Positions 1-6,816 of a stretch of 8,003 bases of DNA are shown here, piece after piece. How positions within the stretch are numbered: position 1 is the first letter of the stretch; each line of letters starts with the position of its first letter. The stretch is from Calditrichota bacterium. GTDB taxonomy: Bacteria > Calditrichota > Calditrichia > Calditrichales > Calditrichaceae. Under the pieces are notes generated by a model that did not search any database, was not told the origin of the DNA, and worked only from the letters and a program-made list of their open reading frames with translations. A program made the position numbers and the translations under genes. The DNA lies in the NCBI GenBank assembly GCA_024278715.1, contig JAJRSN010000291.1, forward strand, positions 1 to 8,003. Direction: 5' to 3'.

Positions 1-1130
1 GGATTTATTTTTAAGGAAGCCTCATCAGTGTAAATTTCTTTTTTTACCGGTAGATACCCGCCCGTTTCCATCAGAATCTTTTGTCCTTCCGTCGATAACA
101 CGTATTTCAAAAACAAGCTGGCTTGTGTTTTATTATTCGAGTGATCGGCAATCATTAAGTTCCATCCTCCGATTTCCGAAACCGCCGGAAATTCTTTAAA
201 ATGCGGGAGCGCAGCCACGCCTAATTGATCTTTAATCGCCGCGCCCTCGGGAATACTGTCAATTTCTTTTAACAAGCTCGGCCAACCGCGGAAAAAGGGA
301 ATGTTGTTTTTAAAGGCGTAGCGATAACTTGCCTGTTCGTTAAAACTGGTAACTTCGATCGGACTCACTTGATACTTGTGAATAAGATCAACTAAAAACC
401 GGACACCCTTCCTGAATTCGGGAGTCTGAATATCTATTTTTCCGTCAGTTATAAAACTTCCGCCGCCCAGACCGGCGACGATTTCCAGAACATGAACGAG
501 TAAGCCTTCGTAATTATCGCCCTGAAACAGATAAAGCGGCGAGTCGGGACTGTATTTTTTTAAACCTATGAACTCTTTCCAGGTTATCGAGTTTTTGAGT
601 TTTTGTTGCAGCAAATCCGGGTTTGGCAGTTGTGCGATAAAATCTTTTCTGTAATACATAACGCCGATATCGATATGTAAAGGAATCGCCACCAGAATAT
701 TTCCGTTGTAACAGGTTTTGAGAGCCTGCGGGAGTATTTTACTTAATTCGTCTTTTGAAAAATAACGCGAAAGCGGCTCCGCCCACTTTGAAAATCGCGC
801 CATCCAAATCTGATCAACCGCAAAAATATCGATGCGGCTGTTTTGGTTTCGCAGCGTTCTGGCTAATAACTCTTTACGCTCATTGGTATTAAATTTGGAA
901 AAAGGCAAATCGACCGGAATAACCTTAATTTTATCGGCGTATCGTTTATTAAAATTATCGATTATCTTTAAATGCGCCGGAGTAATGTTATCTGCGAGAT
1001 AAAGTTTGGTTAAATTAACTTTTTGCCATGGCGAACCGATGGGCAAAAAATAAAATAGCAGAGTCATTGCAATAGAGATGATAAAAAAGAGCAGAACGAT
1101 GTGATAGTTATTTTTTAAATTGGCGTCCAT
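1..1130 (-). CDS. Extracellular solute-binding protein of a sugar-type ABC transporter (3' end outside window)
   Basis: I read 376 codons without a stop from the ATG at 1130 to the window edge, so the C-terminus is missing. The product resembles family 1 bacterial solute-binding proteins (UgpB/MalE-like), which capture a sugar or similar solute outside the cytoplasmic membrane and deliver it to an ABC permease. A hydrophobic segment at about residues 10-30 (IVLLFFIISIAMTLLFYFLP) is followed by a two-lobe binding-protein pattern: 'IDIFAVDQIWMARF' near residue 100, 'IPLHIDIGVMYYRKDF' near 149, 'FFRGWPSLL' near 279, and 'EIGGWNLMI' with 'STEGQKILMETGGYLPV' near 319-361. The last block is the usual C-terminal signature. 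No lipobox cysteine follows the hydrophobic stretch, so the protein is probably anchored by an uncleaved helix. An AGGA lies just before the ATG, closer than ideal. Permease genes may follow beyond position 1. The substrate cannot be read from the sequence. Confidence 0.85.
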   Translation of the reverse strand, partial: MDANLKNNYHIVLLFFIISIAMTLLFYFLPIGSPWQKVNLTKLYLADNITPAHLKIIDNFNKRYADKIKVIPVDLPFSKFNTNERKELLARTLRNQNSRIDIFAVDQIWMARFSKWAEPLSRYFSKDELSKILPQALKTCYNGNILVAIPLHIDIGVMYYRKDFIAQLPNPDLLQQKLKNSITWKEFIGLKKYSPDSPLYLFQGDNYEGLLVHVLEIVAGLGGGSFITDGKIDIQTPEFRKGVRFLVDLIHKYQVSPIEVTSFNEQASYRYAFKNNIPFFRGWPSLLKEIDSIPEGAAIKDQLGVAALPHFKEFPAVSEIGGWNLMIADHSNNKTQASLFLKYVLSTEGQKILMETGGYLPVKKEIYTDEASLKIN

Positions 1131-1308
1131 TTTCCTGTTTAACCTAATCCTTTAGTTGTTTTTAACCTGATTTAAGATTTGCGCAAGCCAGGAAAAATTT
1201 TTTAATTACAAAAATATCTATCCCGAAAAGCGCTTCAAAATTTAGCGTTATCAAGAGCCAAGTGCAAATTTCGAGTTAATGGCATAATTAAAGGAGGATT
1301 AAACTTAC
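1131..1308 (-). promoter_or_regulatory. Upstream region of the solute-binding protein gene
   Basis: This non-coding stretch lies between repeat copy A and the ATG at 1130 and should hold the promoter for the transport gene. It contains two 8-base perfect palindromes centred on GCGC, AAGCGCTT (1228-1235) and TTGCGCAA (1179-1186), about 49 bases centre to centre in otherwise AT-rich DNA. AAGCGCTT fits the AAnCGnTT core typical of LacI-family operators, which often control sugar transporters. On the minus strand a weak -35/-10 pair, TTGCAC and TAAATT with a 17-base spacer, ends near the first palindrome. The assignment is an inference from short motifs and no regulator gene is visible. Confidence 0.3.
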
Positions 1309-1463
1309 TGGCTGAACCTTGATTTTTGGGATTAAAGGATTTACCTGATTCTACGATCTGCCTTGCTTTTTAATTTTTTTCAATTTCAGGTATCATTAAA
1401 ATCATGGTAATCCCTAAATCCTTTAATCATGGTTCGGACATTTGCTAAAATCATGCTAATCCC
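1309..1463 (+). repeat. Dispersed inverted-arm repeat, copy A
   Basis: The left arm starts at 1309 (TGGCTGAACCTTGATT) and the first right arm ends at 1440 (AATCATGGTTCGGACA), which is close to the reverse complement of the left arm in copy B. Between them is the shared core, with 'CTGCCTTGCTTTTTAATTTT' and 'TTTCAGGTATCATTAAAATCATG'. A partial second right arm (1441-1463) then runs into unrelated sequence. The copy lies downstream of the broken AbiEii gene and upstream of the transport gene, and codes for nothing I can recognise. Confidence 0.85.
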
Positions 1464-1544
1464 TTCAACTTTTCACGAAAAGGCAAAATATTTTTTACTC
1501 AAATTCCGTGTAAGACTTAAGATACCAAGATTGGAGGTATGAAA

Positions 1545-1940
1545 TCATTTTGATGCCTTAATTTTTAAAAACGGCAAGTAAAATTCTTGCAGTATTGTAA
1601 TAATTAAGTATTGCCCTAAAAATTCCAGACCATCGTCCGGCACAACCGTGCCGCAGATAGCCCGAAACATTTTGGACATGCGCTCAGGGTTGGTGTTTCC
1701 GAATTGAAGAAAATCGATATCTCTGGTGGGGCGAAAAAAATCAGACTGCCAAACAAAAAATAATAATCCGCCTTTCAGCACAAAGCGATCCGCAAACGGA
1801 GATACAGAAAGGCGATAAAGAAAACGTTCATTAGCATACCGCAAAAGCATAAACTGGAATGAAACGCCTTTTTTTCGGCTTAAGTCTAGCAGCCTATCTT
1901 TAACCGAAACCACTATGTTCTTTACTTTTTTCGGCTTCAT
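1545..1940 (-). pseudogene. AbiEii-family nucleotidyltransferase toxin, C-terminally truncated
   Basis: The start is taken as the ATG at 1940, which overlaps the antitoxin stop as ATGA. A longer frame back to 1985 is open but lies inside the antitoxin gene. The 131-residue product has the N-terminal nucleotidyltransferase part of the AbiEii/type IV toxin family: 'FVLKGGLLFFVW' at 53-64, then 'RPTRDIDFLQFG' at 70-81 with the paired acidic residues Asp74 and Asp76, and 'MFRAICG...DDGLEF' at 91-107. After DGLEF the expected continuation (further beta strands, then a helical C-terminal half; full proteins are usually well over 200 residues) is replaced by about 24 unrelated residues and a stop. 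I found no recognisable remnant in other frames before repeat A. Family toxins transfer nucleotides to RNA such as tRNA. This one lacks later catalytic and substrate-binding parts and is probably inactive. Confidence 0.75.
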
Positions 1941-2539
1941 TGCAGACTTTCCAGATAGGGGCGAATGACAGCGCTTACACGACAAATTTTAGCATAATGC
2001 CACAACTCATCCATTGTACATAGTTTTCTTTTTCGACATTCGCGCAACGCTTCCAGTGCCGTATCCAGACCTATTTTATTACGAAATTTAAAACAATCGG
2101 CAATGGTTTTTGCCGGATTGTATATCTTTACCGCAACGCCTTTTATATTGCGGATTTCAATACCGTCTTCAAACGCTTTACCGGAAAAATAGACTATCTT
2201 AAGAGGCAAATCAGTATTTTTGGTTACCCTTGCCTTTTGGCGCACAGCTACCCAAATTTTAGGTGAATGTTCCACACCAAGTTGATAATACTGCAAAGCG
2301 GAAAGCAAGGCAATGACCCCGTTTGGAATAAGAGCGGCTGTTACCGCCAGTTGAAAGTCAAATGTCCATTCCATATCTGCCATAGAGTAAAGTCCGTGCG
2401 CCGGATGCTGCAAAAAACCCTGACGTAGCAAACGCGTTAAATAAACACGCGGATAACCAAGCGCTTCCGCTTCTTTAGCGCGTACAATCCCCTTTTTTTT
2501 AATGAAATTAAGTAGTTTATTACGCTTGGATTCTTTCAT
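1937..2539 (-). CDS. AbiEi-type antitoxin / transcriptional regulator
   Basis: The 200-residue product matches AbiEi-family antitoxins of type IV toxin-antitoxin (AbiE abortive-infection) systems. Residues 1-50 form a winged helix-turn-helix-like start ('KLLNFIKKKGIVRAKEAEAL', then 'YLTRLLRQGFLQHPAHGLYS'), which in the family binds the module's own promoter. Residues 55-150 carry the family pattern 'ALIPNGVIALLSALQYYQLG', 'KIWVAVRQKARV', 'VKIYNPAKTIADCFKFRNKIG', followed by the helical 'LDTALEALRECRKRK'. Length is normal and the frame is intact. It is the first gene of the pair; its stop TGA shares four bases with the toxin start. The ribosome binding site before the ATG at 2539 is weak (GGA about 10 bases upstream). 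The antitoxin appears whole although its partner is broken, so it may now be an orphan repressor. Confidence 0.85.
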   Translation of the reverse strand: MKESKRNKLLNFIKKKGIVRAKEAEALGYPRVYLTRLLRQGFLQHPAHGLYSMADMEWTFDFQLAVTAALIPNGVIALLSALQYYQLGVEHSPKIWVAVRQKARVTKNTDLPLKIVYFSGKAFEDGIEIRNIKGVAVKIYNPAKTIADCFKFRNKIGLDTALEALRECRKRKLCTMDELWHYAKICRVSAVIRPYLESLQ

Positions 2540-2574
2540 AAAATTGTTCCAAATAGCAGGTAAATATTAACAAC

Positions 2575-2589
2575 TACCTTAAAAAGGTA
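2575..2589. promoter_or_regulatory. Small inverted repeat upstream of the AbiEi gene, candidate operator
   Basis: TACCTT-AAA-AAGGTA is a perfect 6-base inverted repeat with a 3-base spacer, 36 bases upstream of the AbiEi start. A further GGTAAA half-match sits at 2559-2564. AbiEi proteins are known to repress their own operon by binding inverted repeats in the promoter, so position and symmetry fit. The motif is short and could be chance in AT-rich DNA. The rest of the 2540-2654 stretch shows nothing else I can name. Confidence 0.3.
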
Positions 2590-2654
2590 ACACATAAGAT
2601 AGGGTAAATCAAATTTAATATGTGAGTTATTCCGGGTCAGTATCTGCAAATAAT

Positions 2655-2837
2655 TGTCCGAACCTTGATTTTTGGGATTAAAGGATTTATCTGATTCCAC
2701 GATCTGCCTTGCTTTTTAATTTATTGCAATTTCAGGCATGATTTAAATCATGCTAATCCCTAAATCAAGACAATCATGGTTCAGACATTTGCTAAAATCA
2801 CGGTAATCCCTAAATCAGGAGAATCATGGTTCGGACA
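2655..2837 (+). repeat. Dispersed inverted-arm repeat, copy B (most complete)
   Basis: The ends are TGTCCGAACCTTGATT (2655-2670) and AATCATGGTTCGGACA (2822-2837), reverse complements at 15 of 16 bases. The core matches the other copies, and a perfect 18-base palindrome GCATGATTTAAATCATGC lies at 2736-2753. The first right arm ends at 2787; a 50-base second right arm (2788-2837) repeats it in tandem with modest divergence. The right end stops only 8 bases before the stop codon of the large secreted-protein gene, so that gene's transcript runs straight into the repeat. No target-site duplication is evident at the edges. Confidence 0.9.
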
Positions 2838-2845
2838 TTTGTTCC

Positions 2846-5800
2846 TTAGCGAATCAATAACATTCGCCGCGCAGAGGTGTAATTTTTTGTCTTCAACCGA
2901 TAGATGTAAATGCCGCTGGGAAGTATTGCTCCGCCGTCATTACAGCCGTCCCAGACGAATCGGTGGGCTCCCGCTCCAAAATTACCTTTAGCCAGCGTTC
3001 TCACCTTTTGACCTAACAGATTGAAAATCTCCAATTGCACTTCATCCTTTTTAGCAAGAACAAATTCGATTGTTGTTTGCGGATTAAATGGATTGGGATA
3101 ATTTTGCTTTAATTGATAGCTTAACGGGTATTGCGTTTGCTCATTTACTCCCGTTAGGGACGCGGTTACCAAAAAGGTATCGGATGGAGAAAGATTTTTG
3201 GAAGTAATAAAGCGTATAACCGTTCCCGTTTCCGGTAAAGTGCCCGCACCGCCGGCATCACAGATAATGATTCTAGCCAGAACCTCTTCGCTATTAGGCC
3301 ACCATATTTCGGAAAGTGTTCCGCTGGTAACGTCTTCCACATAGGCTTCATAAGATCCCGCATCATTAAGCGGTTTACGAATGTAAATCCAGTCGGTAGC
3401 AGGAAAACCTAAAAATGGGTCCGAATAAGCTAAGTCAAATGTATCCGCAGTCGCTCCGCCTGAATATCCTCCTGTCAGGCAGCGAATGTCATCGGAAGAG
3501 TCGCTATAGGTACTAACTCCAACATCCCAGGCTTCAAACGGCACAGAGGCGTAAGTATTGGAATTATACCACCAGGTATAAATGCCGCCTTCTTCCGTAA
3601 AACGCAATTCGAAATCATGACCGTTCGCATTGGCAATGTAACGGATGATTCTGTCCATCGTTCCCGAGCCGCCGCCGGCGCTAATGTAAAAGCGATTCTC
3701 GTCATAAGGCGAACTAAAACTATGCCAGACATTATTTCCGCCAAACGGAGCCCCGCTTGCATCATATTCGTCCGGAGTTAAAGGGCCATCGGCGTCAGCC
3801 ACCTGTACAATTGCCTGTAAACCGGGCAGAGGCGAATAAACAATCCATTGAATACCGTCAATCACCGGATTGGTTGCCTGCACTTCTTCGGGAACGGGTT
3901 GATCCGTCAACTTGAATTCATCGCTTGTAAGGTCTTCAAGATTCCATAACAGATTCGTTTTTGTCGATTCATCTTCATAACGGAAGGTAACCTGATATTG
4001 ATGACCGTTTAACAAAGAAACATCGGCAATGACAGGAAACACGGTAATACCGTTGCCTGTAAGATTTGCCACACTCAGAGTATCTCCCCAATCGGGAGAC
4101 GGCGTCCATTTTTCCAAAGGTATTTCAAACGAATATTTTTGCCGGATTCTGTCAAACGTCAATAAAAATTTATCTTTGTAAAAATTTCCCGTATCCGGCG
4201 CTGTTATCTGAAAATATACCGAATTTGCATCTTTACCGTTTGCGGGAATGTTAACATCAAAGGTCTGAGAAAATTTACCGATACTCAAAGCTACCTGAGT
4301 AATTTCGTGTAAATTGTCCCGATTCAAAATGGTAAATCCAATCTGAGCGGTTTCACCATGATTTAATTTTTTGTCCTGCTTGCCGTTTTCCCAGATTACC
4401 TGGTAATCGGAAATAACCGGCGCTTTTCGGATAGATATATTTTCGATTATTTTACTTACGGACATGGTTTCGCCGGAATCAAAATGTATTACAAGGTCTC
4501 CATATACCGGATACTTCTGTTGTTGAATATTTCCTTTAAAGGTCCATATTCCGTCATTGGCAACTTCATCGCCATCCAGACCGTTATCGACAAGATACAG
4601 CGTTAACGGAGAATCATCACCAATTGTGGAATGAAGAATTAATTTAACGGAAGATATCGAATCGCCCTCACTTTTGATTTTGAATTGAAAATTGACGTTA
4701 GCCATATTCGAGCTTTCCGTAAAAGACGCTTCCCTTTTTATCACCCGTGTGCTTACGGTTACCAGAGCATTTTCTTTGAGATGTTGGGCTAATTCTTTCA
4801 ACCTGGTTACGGAGTTCAGATTATTTTTCCCGAGTTGTCCTAAAATAGCAAAGGTAAAAGATTTTTCTTCACCCGGATTCATGGAAAATTCCGGTAGCGT
4901 TACGACGATGCGACGGTCACCCGGTTTTTGATTATCGCCAATGCCGTCCACATCTCCTCCTGAACCGCCGGTTTCGGGGTCGCCATCCAACGGGAAAAAA
5001 GTGGAAAAACCTTTATTAGATCCTGCTTCATGTTTGAAGGTGGTCGGATTATCAATATCGGTTGTAGGAAGATTTCCGCGAAGTAAATTGAACCATTGCA
5101 GAGTTCCGTCATAGCTTCCCATTATCGGATCCGACCAGTCTCCGCCAGCCGAAAAATAGCCAAAAGAATGCAATTGTTGCAGACTGGGATCGTCGGTTAA
5201 CCAAGGGACGAGCATCACGCCAACAGCCGGAGGGACTAAATTGAATTCGGCAAATTTTGAATCCGTTGAATTCCCGTTGTAGGCAAAGCCTAAATTAAGA
5301 TCGGGATCGCAACCAGCCAAATCATCCGAATAATCTCCGATGTCCGGATCCATGAAATAACCAATACGCACTTCCGTGGCTTGAACATCGCCGTTATATT
5401 TAAGCCGGAATTTTTTAAAAATCACATTTTGATATGGTTCGCTTTTATATCCCCATACAGTAACCTGTAATTCAAAATTGATCGGCTTTGATCCGGATAA
5501 TGCAATAACGCGCCCTTCGTCGCTATCGGTCATTGTGTACCAAATAACCTGAGTGGCGTTTTTAATTCCCGGATAATCTCCTTTTGACATATCCGGATAT
5601 CCTTCGGCGTCAAGAACAGGATTATAAATTCCATTCAAATCGACATCCACAAAAGGAGCGCCTAAATCCGCCGGCCAGTTCTTCCAATCGTTTGCGTATT
5701 GTTCTTTAATTTCTTGTGTCATTTCTTCGGTCACGGACATTTCATCTACCTGGAATAATCTTGAAGCTTCAAAGATCAGATCGCCATGGGTCAGCGTTTG

Positions 5801-6193
5801 CCAGTCCGATCGGATGCGATAAACTCTTTTGGCGCTTTCATCATTATCAAGATTCCCGGGAACCATTCCCATACGATAAGTACGACCGCCGACGCGAATC
5901 GGCTGATCATCGGTAGACAAACGGGCGCCGATTACCAAACCGTCCAAATAAATAACGGATTCCGTAGTTTTGGGATAAAATCCGCCGGCAGAATGGGATG
6001 ACGGAATCGATCCGGAAGGATCGTCATTTGACTGCCAATACAACCACTCATTGCCATTGAAGATGGTTTCGGTATTAGTTAACAAACTTTCATAAGAAGC
6101 GACAAAATGTTCATCGGGTTTTTCAGAAGATTTTGCGGATAAAAGAGTAAAAATCAGAAAAGAAAGCACAAGAATAACGAATAAGTTTCGCAT
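2846..6193 (-). CDS. Large secreted protein with C-terminal type A (Por/T9SS-like) sorting domain, function unknown
   Basis: The 1115-residue protein begins with a Sec signal peptide (MRNLFVILVLSFLIFTLLSA, likely cleaved near residue 20). Residues about 30-480 form a Trp-rich, Asp/Gly-rich region with 'GAPFVDVDLNGIYNP' (178-192) and 'IGYFMDPDIGDYSDDLAG' (277-294), acidic loops that could bind calcium. Residues about 490-590 contain 'LYLVDNGLDGDEVANDGIWT' (532-551), a loop common in extracellular beta-sandwich repeats, and 590-700 look like another Ig-like domain. A Gly/Trp/Tyr-rich domain spans about 780-1000. The C-terminus (1030-1115) has 'QNYPNPFNPQTTIEF', 'LEIFNLLGQKVRTL', 'WDGCNDGGAILPSGIYIYRL', the sorting module used for export or surface attachment in FCB-group bacteria. 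I recognise no catalytic motif, so a surface or secreted structural, binding or degradative role cannot be separated. The gene stands alone between repeat copies. Confidence 0.88.
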   Translation of the reverse strand: MRNLFVILVLSFLIFTLLSAKSSEKPDEHFVASYESLLTNTETIFNGNEWLYWQSNDDPSGSIPSSHSAGGFYPKTTESVIYLDGLVIGARLSTDDQPIRVGGRTYRMGMVPGNLDNDESAKRVYRIRSDWQTLTHGDLIFEASRLFQVDEMSVTEEMTQEIKEQYANDWKNWPADLGAPFVDVDLNGIYNPVLDAEGYPDMSKGDYPGIKNATQVIWYTMTDSDEGRVIALSGSKPINFELQVTVWGYKSEPYQNVIFKKFRLKYNGDVQATEVRIGYFMDPDIGDYSDDLAGCDPDLNLGFAYNGNSTDSKFAEFNLVPPAVGVMLVPWLTDDPSLQQLHSFGYFSAGGDWSDPIMGSYDGTLQWFNLLRGNLPTTDIDNPTTFKHEAGSNKGFSTFFPLDGDPETGGSGGDVDGIGDNQKPGDRRIVVTLPEFSMNPGEEKSFTFAILGQLGKNNLNSVTRLKELAQHLKENALVTVSTRVIKREASFTESSNMANVNFQFKIKSEGDSISSVKLILHSTIGDDSPLTLYLVDNGLDGDEVANDGIWTFKGNIQQQKYPVYGDLVIHFDSGETMSVSKIIENISIRKAPVISDYQVIWENGKQDKKLNHGETAQIGFTILNRDNLHEITQVALSIGKFSQTFDVNIPANGKDANSVYFQITAPDTGNFYKDKFLLTFDRIRQKYSFEIPLEKWTPSPDWGDTLSVANLTGNGITVFPVIADVSLLNGHQYQVTFRYEDESTKTNLLWNLEDLTSDEFKLTDQPVPEEVQATNPVIDGIQWIVYSPLPGLQAIVQVADADGPLTPDEYDASGAPFGGNNVWHSFSSPYDENRFYISAGGGSGTMDRIIRYIANANGHDFELRFTEEGGIYTWWYNSNTYASVPFEAWDVGVSTYSDSSDDIRCLTGGYSGGATADTFDLAYSDPFLGFPATDWIYIRKPLNDAGSYEAYVEDVTSGTLSEIWWPNSEEVLARIIICDAGGAGTLPETGTVIRFITSKNLSPSDTFLVTASLTGVNEQTQYPLSYQLKQNYPNPFNPQTTIEFVLAKKDEVQLEIFNLLGQKVRTLAKGNFGAGAHRFVWDGCNDGGAILPSGIYIYRLKTKNYTSARRMLLIR

Positions 6194-6420
6194 AACTCAG
6201 ATTTTCCTTTCTACTTAGTTGGTCGATCGAATAAATTATTGCACTAAGATTACCTGATTGGTTGAAAATTTATTAGCATCAATTATTGATTGATTTTTTG
6301 GTTCCAAAATACATAAAAAAAATAAAAATTATTTTGAAAATATCAAAATATTTTTGAGCAAAAAAAGATTGCTCATAACAGAGCTCCCATAAATATTCAG
6401 TTGAGTCTAAATTTAACTAC
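6194..6420 (-). promoter_or_regulatory. AT-rich upstream region of the large secreted-protein gene
   Basis: This is the first part of the 623-base gap between the large gene and hisH. Next to the gene is a good ribosome binding site, AGAAAGGA at 6205-6212, about 11 bases before the ATG, which supports that start. Further up are a perfect 8-base inverted repeat with a 5-base loop, TATTTTGA...TCAAAATA (6330-6350), and a 6-base hairpin GAGCAA...TTGCTC (6356-6374). Both sit in very AT-rich DNA and could be an upstream promoter element, an operator or chance. No open frame with coding character is present. Confidence 0.4.
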
Positions 6421-6549
6421 TGTCTGAACCTTGATTTTTGGGATTAAAGGATTTACCTGATTTCCCTATCCGTCTTGCTTCCTAATTTTTTTCAACTTCA
6501 GGTATCATTAAAATCATGCTAATCCCTAAATCAGGAGAATCATGGTTCA
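6421..6549 (+). repeat. Dispersed inverted-arm repeat, copy C (simple form)
   Basis: The left arm TGTCTGAACCTTGATT starts at 6421 and a single right arm ends AATCATGGTTCA at 6549. The core 'TTTTTTTCAACTTCAGGTAT' and the following 'CATTAAAATCATGCTAATCC' match copy A closely. This copy lacks the duplicated right arm and is followed after 6 bases by copy D, so the two are head to tail. The arms align as one unit on opposite strands, roughly GAACCWTGATTYT, then GATTWARGGATT, then CMTGATTT. Confidence 0.88.
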
Positions 6550-6555
6550 AAACCT

Positions 6556-6733
6556 TGTCCGAACCTTGATTTTTAGGATTAAAGGATTTATCTGATTCCG
6601 CGCTCTGCCTTGCTTTTTAAATTTTTCAATTTAAGGTATTATTTAAATCATGCTAATCCTTAAATCAAGACAATCATTGTTCAGACATTTGCTAAAATCA
6701 CGGTAATCTCTGAATCAGGAGAATCATGGTTCA
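6556..6733 (+). repeat. Dispersed inverted-arm repeat, copy D (duplicated right arm)
   Basis: It begins TGTCCGAACCTTGATTTTTA at 6556, shares the core 'CTGCCTTGCTTTTTAA', and carries two right arms, the first ending at 6687 and the second at about 6733. In the arm region it is nearly identical to copy B ('ATTTGCTAAAATCACGGTAA' in both), so B and D form a subtype distinct from C. It lies downstream of hisH and upstream of the large secreted gene. Confidence 0.88.
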
Positions 6734-6739
6734 AAACTT

Positions 6740-6763
6740 TGTACTAACTTTGATTTTTAGGAT
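6740..6763 (+). repeat. Degenerate left-arm fragment of the dispersed repeat
   Basis: TGTACTAACTTTGATTTTTA and the next bases match the left arm of copy D with three mismatches in 24 bases, then the likeness ends. It directly follows copy D, making this locus an array of two full copies and one remnant. The 53 bases from here to the hisH stop codon show no convincing hairpin terminator. Confidence 0.55.
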
Positions 6764-6816
6764 GGAAGCTTTATTCTTTAAAAATTAAAATACTTTCCGG
6801 CTTTTCAAATCATTTA

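Noticed and set aside
1291..1300. Strong ribosome-binding-like AAGGAGGATT on the plus strand
   Set aside because: No start codon at suitable spacing leads into an open frame; the sequence runs directly into repeat copy A.
1941..1985. Longer N-terminus for the AbiEii-like protein starting at 1985
   Set aside because: It would lie inside the antitoxin coding region; the ATGA overlap at 1937-1940 is the usual coupling for such pairs and family similarity starts after it.
2655..2837. Autonomous insertion sequence
   Set aside because: The element is under 200 bases, has no transposase frame, and I see no target-site duplication at its edges; a non-autonomous element remains possible.
2776..2991. 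Plus-strand open frame of 71 codons starting inside repeat copy B
   Set aside because: It crosses from the repeat into the antisense of the large secreted-protein gene, whose sorting domain is unmistakable, and its product has no family features.
3166..5112. Several minus-strand open frames of 66-96 codons (3166-3366, 3475-3765, 4900-5112)
   Set aside because: They lie wholly inside the 1115-residue gene in other frames and have composition typical of frame shadows.
6356..6374. Rho-independent terminator
   Set aside because: The 6-base stem has an A-rich loop and no run of T after it on the plus strand, and on the minus strand it lies upstream of the large gene rather than after a gene.
1309..6763. 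CRISPR array
   Set aside because: Copies are about 130 bases, far apart or directly abutting, diverged, and lack regular unique spacers or cas genes.
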